64,000 bases of DNA. Origin: Anisakis pegreffii (lineage: Eukaryota > Nematoda > Chromadorea > Rhabditida > Anisakidae). The notes beneath the pieces were generated by a model. That model was not told the origin of the DNA and did not search any database. It saw nothing but the letters and a program-made list of their open reading frames with translations. Shown here in pieces: positions 49,921 through 63,700 of this stretch. Every line of letters starts with the position of its first letter. Position 1 is the first letter of the stretch. A program made the translations under genes and the position numbers. The DNA lies in contig JAPYMA010002604.1 of NCBI GenBank assembly GCA_035041965.1, forward strand, positions 47,451 through 111,450. Reading direction: 5' to 3'.

Positions 49921-52884
49921 TCACTGTGCCAACTTTGATGCATCTTCATACGGAACTGTTATGAGTCGTCCTTTTGCGAATCCTTCATCCAATCGAAGTG
50001 ATATTGTGAAATCGTCCTCGTTTACTGACTCCAGGATCGCTTTCGTGTCTCGATATGCTCCATTCACCACCAACATCGCTCGACCCAACGCTGGTATTAC
50101 CGTTTCAACGTGTTGTTGATCCACTTTCAAAAGAGCACCTCAAATTTTCATTTTATTCCAGTAAAAAACTAGAAAATTACGCTTAAATTATAAAATGTTA
50201 ACACGCAAAACGCAATAAAACCTCAAAAAACTCTTCAGCGAACGTTTCTGAGGAAATCTGACACGAGTGTGTAAAGAAATTAAGTTTCTAAATTTATCAT
50301 ATAGGTTGCTGTCTCGACAAAAATTTGAAACCAGTCATACCATCAACATCGATATGCGCTGTGTATTCATCCACTAAGGATTTCACCACTCCTTTCGCCT
50401 TATAGAATTCATCACCTAATTTCTTCGTGATCACCTGAAAGTGTTGTTAACATTAGTACCAACGAAACTATTACAATTCAAGAAAATATTTCTTCAATCA
50501 GAGCAACAACTCGAAAGGACAATAGGTTACTCATACCCAAGGCCAAATAAAAGAGAACATTCCTTTGATTCTAAAAAATCAAAACGGAACCAAAGTTGAA
50601 CAATCCAAAAATTCATTGAATTTTTTCAATCCAATACAAAAAACAATTTTGAGACATTCGATTCACCTTAACAATTATTCCTTCATGTAACCAGTAGTCC
50701 TTTCGATTCTTTCGCTCTTTCTTCCATTCCTCCATTGCGCGGATTTCGTCCAGAGCCGATCTTGGCTTTTTGGAGTCTGGCTCTCTCGACCTCACTCGAT
50801 CATCATTCAATCTATGATTTCGCTTCTCAGCTGAAAATCACCATCTTTACAAATCAGCAATAAACGTCTACTATTCGATATGTCAACAAATCTAGGCACA
50901 ACAAAATAATCGGAAACCTACAATACGTCTAAAATGCTCAACCTTATAATATGCAGAAGTGATCAAATAGCTCTTCGCAATAAAATTTTTCTGCAATTCT
51001 GAATATATTTCCTCAAAATTGAATTCAACGAAACAACTTCGGTGAGAATCGCTTACGCAATTATGCGCCGTACGTTAATTTGCCTAGAAATTAGATATAT
51101 TTCTAATGGAATGAGAATGTTAAGCACTTTTGTAATGATCTTGGCGATCGTATTTAGATGATTCCTTATGGTTCCGATCGCTTGATTTCGACGTGCCCGC
51201 TGCTTCATTTTTCAAACGATCCTTTTTGTCATCCTCCACCACTTTTTTCGATTTGCTTTTCGCCTCGAATAATGTCGGAACTGGTAATTTGCCTGCTGAA
51301 GTTGAGCTGGGCGCTGCTGATTCCTGTATTCAAATAACAATTATGTTTCGCATGAAACATAATCCACTCTTTGAACCCTCTTTAATCCTCCTGAATTATT
51401 TTTCATTCACGAAAATAGAAATCTTATAAAAAACACTTCAATCGAACACGTTCATCACGATACACTTCAATGCTCCCATTTTTTTCACTTCAATCATACA
51501 ACTTTATGTAGAATATTTGAGGGAAGTCACCAGATAATCACTGTGAATAGCGATTTTAAAGCAGAATAATGAAACATTCGATTGACACTTTCAAAACTGC
51601 CAAAAAAACGTACGACAATTTCTGAGCAGTTAGGCCGTGCACTTTATATTTATATGAACAACAACAACTCACTTCATTTGTGGATTTGGTCGTTGACAAT
51701 GAAAAGGCCACTTTCTCATCTTCACTTGAACGCATCAGTTCCGTCGGTTTACTTTCAGATTTGGTGCTGTCTTGTGCCAGTTGCCGTGCTCTAAATTAGA
51801 TTTCTTTGATCATTTGATTGAAAAATTCATCATACAACAGCACACACGAACATGACAAATAGTCATTGTAAAAATTGCAATTCACTTTCAATCCGACCTT
51901 TCCGCACGTTCCGCTAGCAACTGTTGATGATGTTGTTCATCATCGTAGTTTGCCTTCACTTTTTGCGCTGCCTCAGCCTTACGCATCTCTTCTTCTTGAT
52001 CAATCAACGCTATAAACCAACCTAGAAACGAATACAGGTTAATTCACCGCACAGCCGATTAATATATCATTGATAACATCATATCATACAAACATTATAA
52101 ACAAGGAATTGGTGAAACAAGTGACCATTGAAGAGTATCGTTTCAAACCTTTTTCGGTCAGATCCACCCGACATATTCCCTCCGAACCAAGATAGTTGAC
52201 AAAGTTAGTGAGAGTGTGCCATGTGGTTGAATTCATATGAACGTGCAACTTGTCACGGATATACTCTTGATAGACTTCGTTGGCACGAACTCGCTTCGTT
52301 CCGAACGTATTTTTCAACACCTTGAAGCAAATATTCATCAATTTCTTCGACTAAACTTCCCTAAAACACTCCACAACCATCAAACTGTTAACATGGATAT
52401 TTCAAATTCCAGATTCTTGAAAGGAATCTACCACTGAGATTTTTAATCCGAATTCACAGTGATACATACGATTCCGTTCGAATGCAATACAATTCTTGAA
52501 ACATCTAATCAAAGCATTAATCAAACAGATCGATGACTCAAAGAATAGAATGATGAAAAAACGTACAAGCAGGAAACCCTTCTGGAACTCTTTGCTGTAC
52601 TCCTTCAAGTAGACATGTGGACTTTCAGCAAAGAGCAAGAGTTGTCGTTGATGTGCTTCACTCATCAGATGACATTTGAAACCGTTCTGATCACGGCACT
52701 GCTTCTGACACATCTGACAGAACCTGAAATGTTCAGCATATAATATCTTCTAAACGCTAAATCACTCGTCATCGTTAAAATGATACTTTCTTGGAATATC
52801 CACTCACCATCGCAGTTTCTGAAGACCTTTGGACTTGCATCTGTTGGCGATTTCTTTCGGTGTTCCTTTTTCATGTTTGCCCAT
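49921..52884 (-). CDS. kin17: KIN17 DNA/RNA-binding protein (9 exons)
   Basis: KIN17 is a conserved nuclear protein that binds curved DNA and RNA and is linked to DNA replication, repair and pre-mRNA processing. Minus-strand exons are 52884-52808, 52723-52567, 52320-52149, 52021-51898, 51790-51673, 51323-51128, 50830-50667, 50434-50341 and 50123-49921, phase-consistent, giving 434 residues (human about 393). Seen in order: MGKHEKGTPKEIANRCKSKG start; C2H2 zinc finger with C28, C31, H44 and H50; winged-helix segment with FGTKRVRANEVYQEYIRDK and HMNSTTWHTLTNFV; a long charged middle; KKPRSALDEI; then C-terminal SH3/KOW region with VITKKLGDEFY, HVETVIPALGRAMLV and ending YEDASKLAQ. The central linker is longer than in human. 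An acceptor-like TTTCAG at 52921-52926 precedes the ATG. It lies downstream of ABCF1 on the same strand. Confidence 0.95.
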
Positions 52885-52920
52885 TTTTTTTAGAGGACAC
52901 CAGTAAACACGCGAATAATC

Positions 52921-52927
52921 CTGAAAT
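52921..52927 (-). promoter_or_regulatory. Candidate spliced-leader acceptor of KIN17
   Basis: On the minus strand ATTTCAG ends 36 bases before the KIN17 ATG, with no coding exon upstream. A trans-splice site is likely; a 5' UTR intron is the alternative. Confidence 0.45.
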
Positions 52928-54327
52928 GAACACATACAAATGGTTTCGAAGCATCAACGCAGCTACGCGCCTATTGGTAAAACATCATTTCCTTACACAA
53001 TACATTCCACTAGTAAATTCCTATTGACGATTCTTATTCTCCAGTAAAGACTCATTCTATTTGGAGTTTCAATTTTCAATCTGGGTGTGAGAATCCCGAA
53101 AAAGTGGCTAAAACGTTTTGAACATTTGAATTAGACCAAATATCAGTGTAAGACATTACTTTTTGTCCTATGTGAGCAAAGTCAATCTGCAACGATGGAT
53201 GTCGAACAAGAAAAGTCAGTGAATTTTTCCCCCAAATGTTCTCAATGATATTCTGAATTAAATTTCCAAATGTTATCATTCTTGAATCAAATGTCTTAAT
53301 TCAATTCAATATCTTTCCCCGAATGTTATCTTAAATCAAATTCCATTTAGATTACAAGTTCAGATATTGTCTCTTAATCATTCCGATGCATAACGAGCTT
53401 GAACAATTAAATCCAAACCAAACAAACACTGAATGCCATTGAAAATTTATTCAACAACAAATAACTCAACAACACAACCCGATTGATGCTCTCAGTTTGA
53501 ACAAAAAATATAAGTTTAACACTGACTGGCACACACCACGCACACACTCTTTTACAAATATACTGATTGTGAATAAGATTTCAGGATAAGTAATGCTCAA
53601 TCACTGAATCGACCAAAATCAGCTAATGATCACAAAAAAATTTTCGAAAACGAAATATTCACGAGAACACACAATAACAACGAATTCCGATAATGCTAAC
53701 TAGGACATGCAAAACAAAATCAGTAGTAATTATAACAACAATGATGAATAATCTCTCTGAATACAAAACATTTTGAGCATCAACAGTAACAATATTTTAG
53801 TCGAAATAAAAAACGAAACAGCATCAGAATGGAAAAAAAGCAATTCGAATACCATTCTTATTATGTCATTATGTCATCACAGTTACTATGTCATCTCATT
53901 ATCACACTGATCAACTTCATCGAAAATTCATAAAATCTTCAAAACAATGATCAGATTGCAACTCTCAATATAAAATATCTCAACGACCTTGATTTCATGA
54001 AGGTCTCCTATAGAAAAGCAACAATTCAAAATGACTTCAGTCCAGAGACAAGTAAAAACCTGAACCTGCCGTACGTACTAGTCACTTCATATGATCCAAC
54101 CATTAAATCATCTAATATCTGATAACATTCGTACAATTAAAAATATGATGGCTTCTATAAAGAAAGCAATAAGAGGATGATAAAATTAAAGGACACACAA
54201 GGAAAATGTAGAGAAAGCAACGAAAACAAAAAAAGAATCATAATAAGTAAAAATAAGTAAACATTGATAAAGTGATTTCAAAAAAGAAGGAAACGAATCA
54301 CACTGCAAATGAAACGCATAAGTTATA
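52928..54327. other. Spacer between ABCF1 and KIN17, no gene seen
   Basis: The 1.4-kb gap between the ABCF1 stop and the KIN17 start contains no supported gene. It is AT-rich and should hold the ABCF1 3' UTR. The gap is longer than the usual few hundred bases or less between nematode operon genes, which argues against a standard operon but does not exclude one. Confidence 0.55.
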
Positions 54328-57300
54328 TTAGGGTTGTGGAGGCGTAAGAGTTTCACCGAGTTGTTCCAGAATCTCTTTACGATATTCATCAAAATCGCCA
54401 TCGATTTCAGCGACATTCTGAAAAGTTTTCCCAACAATCAATCATTCATCAAACTAAAATGACCACACATAAACTCCATCTTCACTACATTCCCTTTTAC
54501 GACATACTCGAACAAACTGAACTGAGTAAATTGAATAATGATTTTCGTATATTTCATTTCAAAACATCAATCCAAACATTTTCATCCTCCAAAAAAATAA
54601 AACTATCACTTACATGATCTTCAACAATCCACAGTTGACAGTTCGTCTCACGAATCAAACGCTCGTCGTGAGTCACCATGACGACACCTCCACCAAACGC
54701 TTCCACTGCCTCGGCCAGTGCATGAATTGACTCAATATCGAGATTATTCGTCGGTTCGTCCTACAACAATTTCAAATCTCCCCATCTCGTTTTTATTCGC
54801 TCAATCACCAACGCTATGTAACAACTCGATAACAATATTATAATTTTCAACAACACAAAGAAGTGATCAATCCAGCCAACCATTATTAAAATATCCGGTG
54901 CGCCTAACGCCAATTCAGCCAACGCAACTCTCGATTTCTGTCCACCAGACAAATCCTTAATCTTCACAGTATGCGTATGTCCTGGTAAACCCACTGTACC
55001 AAGACGTTTCCTTGCGTCCTGAAAGCACCAAAAAATGTGACGATTAGAAATTTCCACACCTTAATCACTCATCAATAAGCATGCATATACATTGATCACG
55101 GAGTATCAGCAAGACTGATCATACTGACTGCGGTTCACAGTCATCGTTTACTGTGACTCAACTGTGAACAGAATTGAAACCATACTTGAAACTCTACCTG
55201 ATATTCGATTTGGAATTTCAAACCCAAATATTCAATCGGTGATTGTTCTTGATTCAGTGCTTCGTTTGCATGCTGATCAAACCATCCGATTCGTAATTGT
55301 CGATGCTTCCGCATCTCACCTTCTTGCTGCAAATTCAATCGAGTCATTGCAATAATAATATCACGAAAATAATAATCCAAACGAAATTGCGAAAACAATT
55401 AACAGTTCACATAAAACCATGAAAGCAACATCAGCAAAACACACTGTAGCATATAAAAATCTCACAACCCACATTAATACATCGCACTGCGAAACGAAAA
55501 TTTGGAAGACAACACAAAACACTAACCGGTTCAAGTTTACCACATAAAAGTTTGAGCAGTGTGGACTTGCCAACCCCATTCGGCCCAACGATAGCAATAC
55601 GTGAGTCCATATCCACACCAAAATCCAAATTTTTGAACAGATTTTGATCCTTATAGCCGAAGCTGACACCTAAAATTCAAACAATTCCTTTTTGCATCAG
55701 TGGTTTAACTTTCGATGCAAATGATACAGGCTGGAAAAATCGTTTAACACATCATCAAGAAAGAATCTCAGCAGTCCAGTTTCAGCAAAGTCTTACGATT
55801 AGCATAACTAAACTACTGTTTTGACCAATCAACTAATACTGAATGTCAAATTCCAATGATAATATCGAATGACAAAAATTCAAAAACGAACTGTGCAATC
55901 CAAGAACTGGCGGTGGTAACTTCGGTGGATCTGGGAACGCAAACTTCACATTGTACTCTTTCATCTTTTGCAACAACTCTGCTGGAGGCTCCGCTTCTAT
56001 AAAAACAAACCAAAAATGAAATCAACACGACAATTCAACATCAACCACCATCCCTCCAGCATCCAGAACAAACAAAACGTGAATTCAACGAAATCAAAAC
56101 CAAAATTAAAATTACAATCAACATTTATCACTCGAACAACAAACGTTACCTTCATCGCCCATTGCTGCAGAAGTTTTCTTTGATTTCGTCGCTTTATTTT
56201 GTTTGTTTTGTAAACGCGACTTTATCTCTTCACTCGCTTGCTTCGAACTTTTACCACTTTTCTTCAGTGATTGCAACTGTTTCTGTTGTGCTTCATAAGC
56301 CTTCATGTATTCACGCATCTTCTGATCGCGCATTTTCTTGAACGAAGCTAAAATATTTTCAGTGAGTAACCGTCTATAACCAAGTGAATTTAAACTGACA
56401 TCTAGAGATTATCAAAACCTCTGACAGTTTATAAAACAGTGAGGATAATCCATGAATTTTGCACCTAATATTCTTTAACCATTATTTGATAGGTGCAGTG
56501 AAAACTCACATTAAATCCAATTCATCAGCAATGCAAAAATCAAACAAGCAAAAAGATTTGAAGAAATCATAACATGCATTAAAGCTTACAATAATTTCCT
56601 TTATAATAATAAAGTTTCTGATTCTGCAGGTCAATGATATCCGTGCAGACATTATCTAAAAATCCTTGGTCGTGAGACACGATCAGCAATGTTTTCTTCC
56701 ACGCTTGTAAATAACTGCAAAACATTAACACACTTTGCTCACTTGGATCATAGCTAAAGATGTGACTATAAAGAAAAGATGTAAACGAATCAATCAACAA
56801 AAAAAATCAAACCAACAAACAAAAACTTACTTATCCAGCCATATAACAGCATTCAAATCGAGATGATTGGTGGGTTCGTCAAGCATCAACAGTGTCGGCT
56901 CGAGGAACAGTGCTCGTGCCAACGAGATACGCATACGCCAACCACCCGAGAACGCTTCAACTGGCTTAAAGATAATCAAATCTTTACGTAAAGCATGTGG
57001 GATACCGAATCAAGAAAAACCTTCAATGACAAATCATGCGGAATCATATCATGCACTCGAGTAATTCATTCGGAATACCCACTGACCTTCTCTTGCATTG
57101 CCTTACTAAAACCAAGACCTGCCAAAATACGACGTGCTTTCGGCTCAGCCGCATCCGCTCCCATATTTCTCAGTTCATCGCTAATCTAAACAAACAAACA
57201 AATGATCAATCGTACTACCGCACATAAATTCAAATTTCTAGCGAACATACGAAAACTCATCTGATGGAAGTGATCAAAAAAATTGAGGAATAAATTTCAA

Positions 57301-58724
57301 AAACTAGATGACAAGACAGTAAATTCGCTCAACCAACCTCTTTAAGACGTTCACCAACACTAACATCACCACCCTCTAACTTTTTCGTTAGCTCCGCTTC
57401 CTCATCTATCAACGCCAACCGGTGCTTATCAGATTTCACAACCGTATCAATTGCAGACGTACTATCAACTTCGATTTCTGCAAAACACTCATCCAGTTTT
57501 CCGGATAAGGAAGCAAGTTCGTGATTTATTCTTCACTATTCTAATGTAACAAAGACAGTGAGAAAATTTCCGGTAAAAATTAAGCAGTGGCTCAAATGAA
57601 TCGATAAACTTCATGCATCACTTACCTTGTTCACAATACAATAAGTCGATATTTGGTGGAATTGCTAATTTCCTTGCAGCAATATGTTTCAACAAAGTGG
57701 TCTTGCCCATTCTGAAAAAAACATCCAAATCAAAACAACATTCTGTTGAAATCAATCGAGAGCTAAACGAATCCAAATGCAATCAATTTCTTATCTAGTT
57801 TTACACTATCTCAATCTAAAAACTGAACTGCCTAATAAACTGAAATGATCGCCGCATTGAAAATTCAATAAGTTTAATTGATTTAGACACTTGAGCACAA
57901 CAGAATCTAAAACAAATAACACAAAACGAACCCATTCGGACCAACGAGACCATAGCGTCGCCCATATGCAATCGTCAAATCGGCCTTATGAAACAGCGTA
58001 CGACCTTGAGCTGTGATATCGAAGTTTTCAACCTGAAACAATCATCATAAAGAATATGAGATGGATTATTCACATATTGTGATTAAAATAGTGTGAGCAA
58101 AAATTCTAACTATCAAAAAAAATACGAGCACAACTCTAAATACCAACTTTTATATCAACGGCATTCTCAAGTTGCGTCATCTGGGCGACTGACTTGGCCT
58201 GCTGAGATACGGCGAATTGTCCACCGAGTTCTGCGCCTGCTCCAATACCACCACCTTCTGTAAGTGAAGGCTGGTCAAAGAAAATAAAAATTCGGAATTC
58301 ATTTTCACAACTTGTGAGAGTCAAATAAGTATAAACATTGCCGAATGACCACAGAATCACCTGATTTGTCAAGAAATAAAATGGTTTGAGAGAAATAGAT
58401 GAAAGATTCAATCAGATAACCTTTCTTCTCGCCACTGTCGTCCTCTTGCCGATCCACATGTCCACCCATTGCCATCACTTCTTTTTCATATTCGGCCTTT
58501 TTCTGTAGTTTTTTCAACTCTTTTCTAGAGAGTTTCTTGTCTTTTCCTCCTAGAATAGATATCATTCAATATTTCGAACAACTACAGGAAATAAATAAGC
58601 AATTCTGAAAATTCGGAACGGCTCATCATAGAATGGATAAAGATGAAATTAAATCAAGACTGAAAGAGCAACCATGCAACTGGAGTTTATCAACACCGTC
58701 CACGACGACCTCCGTATCAGACAT
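54328..58724 (-). CDS. abcf-1: ABCF1 / GCN20-type cytosolic ABC-ATPase (16 exons)
   Basis: ABCF proteins have two ATPase domains and no membrane spans, and act in translation at the ribosome. Minus-strand exons: 58724-58697 (or to 58673), 58549-58421, 58257-58148, 58032-57932, 57711-57626, 57477-57338, 57185-57087, 56964-56831, 56714-56590, 56347-56150, 55996-55892, 55669-55527, 55326-55198, 55018-54881, 54760-54614, 54417-54328; all in phase, 633 residues (641 with the longer first exon). ABC1: Walker A GPNGMGKTT, signature FSGGWRMR 236-243, Walker [13 protein letters not shown] 256-267, then [15 protein letters not shown]2: Walker [10 protein letters not shown] 447-455, LSGGQKSR 532-539, DEPTNNLD from 556, [28 protein letters not shown] and the ABC2 sequence fit ABCF1 rather than ABCF2. 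The long charged N-terminus of vertebrate ABCF1 is missing. The first-exon donor is ambiguous. Confidence 0.94.
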
Positions 58725-58758
58725 GATCACAGTCAACGATACTGAGTAGAGCCAAGTC

Positions 58759-58764
58759 CTGGAA
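58759..58764 (-). promoter_or_regulatory. Candidate spliced-leader acceptor of ABCF1
   Basis: TTCCAG on the minus strand ends 34 bases upstream of the ABCF1 ATG. It follows no visible coding exon and may receive a spliced leader. Confidence 0.4.
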
Positions 58765-58769
58765 TTGTC

Positions 58770-60300
58770 TAAGCGAGTGAAACGAGAAGAATAAAATTTT
58801 CCAGATATAACACGATCAGATTAGGTGAAAAAATATGAACACTTATTTTAACAACGGTAAGAATGGTGATAACAGTTTACAGGACAATAATATTGAGTCA
58901 AAGAAAGATGTTTGCCACAAGCATATCATCGTATTGATTAGTATTCAAAACTCGAATGACGAAATTGAACAGATGATGTGCATCTAATCACTGAAGCGAA
59001 AAAAAATTGAGGATAACACTACGAGACAAAACTTAATGAAAATAAGATCTTAATGAAAGCGGCGAAGCTTCGACGGATTATTGGAATTCGCGAAAATGAT
59101 TCTATCCTTATTAATAAGTGCACATTCGACTACTGGCTAATGTCAAGCTTTGCATGTTTTATTCTATTCTATTAAATACGTAACATAATTAATTAGACGG
59201 AAACATGAGGATGATTCGTAACATCTGCTCATTACGAGAAATCTAATATATGAGGATAAGCTGGTCGGGACTTGCCAAATCGCTCCTTTGGTTTCATTTG
59301 CATTGAAAAGGTAAATGATCTGAGAAAGTAAGGTTGAAAAATCTGAATAACATGGATTCATCGGAAAATTATGAATGAGAGCGAATCAATGATGCGCTCG
59401 AAGTGAATGAGAAAACTACAACGGCACAGTGAAATCGTAATGCAGTAAGTTATTGTAGGAATGAGAGTGATGAGAGAGCATGGAAATTAGACGTAGGATT
59501 CATTGAGAGACTGTTGAAGGAAGACTGTGCATAGGAGTATGAAATGCGTGCACGCCTTCTGAATGACTACTTCTATCAGAAGTCATGCACCTGTCGTCTA
59601 TTCACCTCTCACATTCCATCGTCAGTTTTTACGTCAGATGTCTATGATGTCTCATTGCCATCGTTTCTAACTTTGCTGATTGCATTACATTCCCGTTATG
59701 CACACGTACTTTTCTCATTCACTTCAGATGCATCACTAATTCACTCTCATTCATATTTATCTTCCGAATCTTCACTCTATTTATTTATTCACCTTAAATT
59801 CTCACTACGTCCGCATTCACAATAGAATTTATGTGTGCAGAATGAGTTGCCACACCACGAAACGATTGTACAAGTACATGAAATTCATCGCTTGCAATAA
59901 GATTACAATTAGAGTGAAATCTCATGCAACTTCGCCTTATCGATGGAATCTTTAATGTTCCTCCTCAGCTGTAAGGACGGATGCTGAGGAAACAGATCCA
60001 GTGTAAGCCACAGCAATGCTTCAAACACCATCGATACTAAAACATGCTTTCACCACCATCGAGAGCCCGTAACTTTCTTCGAATCGCCATGATATCGCAA
60101 AATAAAATGAAGATCGCCAATCACATTTAAGCGATATTAATAAATTCTTCTGCTCCGCATCTAAACCTTAGGATGAATCCATTACCATGGATTCATCGCC
60201 TAGCTCAGCGGAGAGATATACATCGCGCAGATTGCCCTCTCACGATCTAAGATTCAACCAAAGACATACTAATTTATTTTATATACTAACTCAGGACATA
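58770..60300. other. Intergenic region before the satellite block, no gene seen
   Basis: AT-rich DNA containing the presumed ABCF1 promoter. The open frame at 59544-59825 is Ser/Leu-rich without motifs and I do not consider it a gene. From about 60310 the sequence becomes recognisable as inverted satellite monomers. Confidence 0.5.
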
Positions 60301-60309
60301 TTAATTCAT

Positions 60310-60740
60310 TATACCTTGAAAAAATTAGGTATACCTCCTCAAGAAAGCAAAATTGTTCAACAAAATGTTTATTTTTCTGAATTTAGAAGTTCAGTGGAAT
60401 CGAGTGGTTTACTGAGATTCATAAGTATTGGATAAACCTGTGAGTACGGTAGGCTCGAAGATGGCAACCCCTACAGCACTGAGAAAATAGCTATATCTGC
60501 TCACCTAATGATTAATGCTCGGCGAAATATGTAATAATCTGAAACTAGAGGTTCCGAGGAATCGAACGGCGTAAGGGAACTGATGGCCAAAACAGAGAGT
60601 ACGGTAGGATTGAATGTGGTACTCCTATAAGTTTGAGTAAATAGCTATACTTCTTCAAGTAAGCACAACTGCTCAACAAAATATATGGTATTCTGAATCT
60701 AGAGGTTCTGAGGAACAAAATGCTGTACAGAAATTCATGT
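60310..60740 (-). repeat. Inverted, diverged satellite monomers (~161-bp period)
   Basis: Read on the minus strand this block contains diverged copies of the short half of the adjacent 404-bp unit. The reverse complement of ATAGCTATATCTGCTC (about 60488), ATAGCTATACTTCTTC (about 60650) and TAGGTATACCTCCTC (about 60327) marks three monomers spaced by about 160-162 bases. Each carries the reverse complement of landmarks such as CATTCAATCCTACCGTAC and TCTAGATTCAGAATACC. Orientation flips to plus at about 60741-60744, where the 404-bp array begins. Confidence 0.8.
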
Positions 60741-60743
60741 GTT

Positions 60744-63700
60744 ATTTTCCTGATGCTATAGAGGTTACCACATTCAAACCTACCGTACCTTCAGCTTTGG
60801 ACCACGTAACATATCAATTTCTTCACACCATTCGATCGAGCAGAATCTCTGCATTCAGAAAAATATATATCTTGTTGGGCGATTTTGCTTAGTTGAGGAG
60901 AAATAGCTATTTTATTCAAGCAATCTCAACTAGCGCTGATATGCTCATTGACATACATTTGTTCACTATAGATCAATAGATATTAGACACTACTATAGAA
61001 TTATAAGTTTGGTCCATTCAAGCCTACCGTCTTCTCAAGTTTGCCCACTAACATATTGATGTTTGTTCATGATTAGATTGAACAGAATCTCGGCATTCTA
61101 AAAATGAAAACTTTGCCGAGAGGTTTCGCCTCTACGACGAGATATAGCCATTTTCCTGATGCTTTAGGGGTTAGCACATTCAAACCTACTGTACCCTCAG
61201 CTTTGGCCCGTAACATATCAATTTCTTCACACCATTCGATCGAGCAGAATCTTTACATTCAGAAAAATATATATCTTGTAGGGCGATTTTGCTTAGTTGA
61301 GGAGAAATAGCTATTTTATTCAAGCAATCTCAACTAGCGCTGATATGCTCATTGACATACATTTGTTCACTATAGATCAATAGATATTAGACACTACTAT
61401 AGAATTATAAATTTGGTCCATTCAAGCATACCGTCTTCTCAAGTTTGCCCACTAACATATTGATGTTTGTTCATGATTAGATTGAACAGAATCTCGGCAT
61501 TCTAAAAATGAAAACTTTGCCGAGAGGTTTCGCCTCTACGACGAGATATAGCCATTTTCCTGATGCTTTAGGGGTTAGCACATTCAAACCTACTGTACCC
61601 TCAGCTTTGGCCCGTAACATATCAATTTCTTCACACCATTCGATCGAGCAGAATCTTTACATTCAGAAAAATATATATCTTGTAGGGCGATTTTGCTTAG
61701 TTGAGGAGAAATAGCTATTTTATTCAAGCAATCTCAACTAGCGCTGATATGCTCATTGACATACATTTGTTCACTATAGATCAATAGATATTAGACACTA
61801 CTATAGAATTATAAATTTGGTCCATTCAAGCATACCGTCTTCTCAAGTTTGCCCACTAACATATTGATGTTTGTTCATGATTAGATTGAACAGAATCTCG
61901 GCATTCTAAAAATGAAAACTTTGCCGAGAGGTTTCGCCTCTACGACGAGATATAGCCATTTTCCTGATGCTTTAGGGGTTAGCACATTCAAACCTACTGT
62001 ACCCTCAGCTTTGGCCCGTAACATATCAATTTCTTCACACCATTCGATCGAGCAGAATCTTTACATTCAGAAAAATATATATCTTGTAGGGCGATTTTGC
62101 TTAGTTGAGGAGAAATAGCTATTTTATTCAAGCAATTTCAACTAGCGCTGATATGCTCATTGACATACATTTGTTCACTATAGATCAATAGATATTAGAC
62201 ACTACTATAGAATTATAAATTTGGTCCATTCAAGCCTACCGTCTTCTCAAGTTTGCCCACTAACATATTGATGTTTGTTCATGATTAGATTGAACAGAAT
62301 CTCGGCATTCTAAAAATGAAAACTTTGCCGAGAGGTTTCGCCTCTACGACGAGATATAGCCATTTTCCTGATGCTTTAGGGGTTAGCACATTCAAACCTA
62401 CTGTACCCTCAGCTTTGGCCCGTAACATATCAATTTCTTCACACCATTCGATCGAGCAGAATCTTTACATTCAGAAAAATATATATCTTGTAGGGCGATT
62501 TTGCTTAGTTGAGGAGAAATAGCTATTTTATTCAAGCAATCTCAACTAGCGCTGATATGCTCATTGACATACATTTGTTCACTATAGATCAATAGATATT
62601 AGACACTACTATAGAATTATAAATTTGGTCCATTCAAGCATACCGTCTTCTCAAGTTTGCCCACTAACATATTGATGTTTGTTCATGATTAGATTGAACA
62701 GAATCTCGGCATTCTAAAAATGAAAACTTTGCCGAGAGGTTTCGCCTCTACGACGAGATATAGCCATTTTCCTGATGCTTTAGGGGTTAGCACATTCAAA
62801 CCTACTGTACCCTCAGCTTTGGCCCGTAACATATCAATTTCTTCACACCATTCGATCGAGCAGAATCTTTACATTCAGAAAAATATATATCTTGTAGGGC
62901 GATTTTGCTTAGTTGAGGAGAAATAGCTATTTTATTCAAGCAATCTCAACTAGCGCTGATATGCTCATTGACATACATTTGTTCACTATAGATCAATAGA
63001 TATTAGACACTACTATAGAATTATAAATTTGGTCCATTCAAGCATACCGTCTTCTCAAGTTTGCCCACTAACATATTGATGTTTGTTCATGATTAGATTG
63101 AACAGAATCTCGGCATTCTAAAAATGAAAATTTTGCCGAGAGGTTTCGCCTCTACGACGAGATATAGCCATTTTCCTGATGCTTTAGGGGTTAGCACATT
63201 CAAACCTACTGTACCCTCAGCTTTGGCCCGTAACATATCAATTTCTTCACACCATTCGATCGAGCAGAATCTTTACATTCAGAAAAATATATATCTTGTA
63301 GGGCGATTTTGCTTAGTTGAGGAGAAATAGCTATTTTATTCAAGCAATCTCAACTAGCGCTGATATGCTCATTGACATACATTTGTTCACTATAGATCAA
63401 TAGATATTAGACACTACTATAGAATTATAAATTTGGTCCATTCAAGCATACCGTCTTCTCAAGTTTGCCCACTAACATATTGATGTTTGTTCATGATTAG
63501 ATTGAACAGAATCTCGGCATTCTAAAAATGAAAATTTTGCCGAGAGGTTTCGCCTCTACGACGAGATATAGCCATTTTCCTGATGCTTTAGGGGTTAGCA
63601 CATTCAAACCTACTGTACCCTCAGCTTTGGCCCGTAACATATCAATTTCTTCACACCATTCGATCGAGCAGAATCTTTACATTCAGAAAAATATATATCT

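Noticed and set aside
49921..58724. ABCF1 and KIN17 as a standard operon
   Set aside because: The 1.4-kb gap is much longer than usual operon spacing, and each gene has its own acceptor-like site near the ATG.
59544..59825. 93-codon Ser/Leu/His-rich frame between ABCF1 and the satellite block
   Set aside because: Low-information sequence with no motif or splice context.
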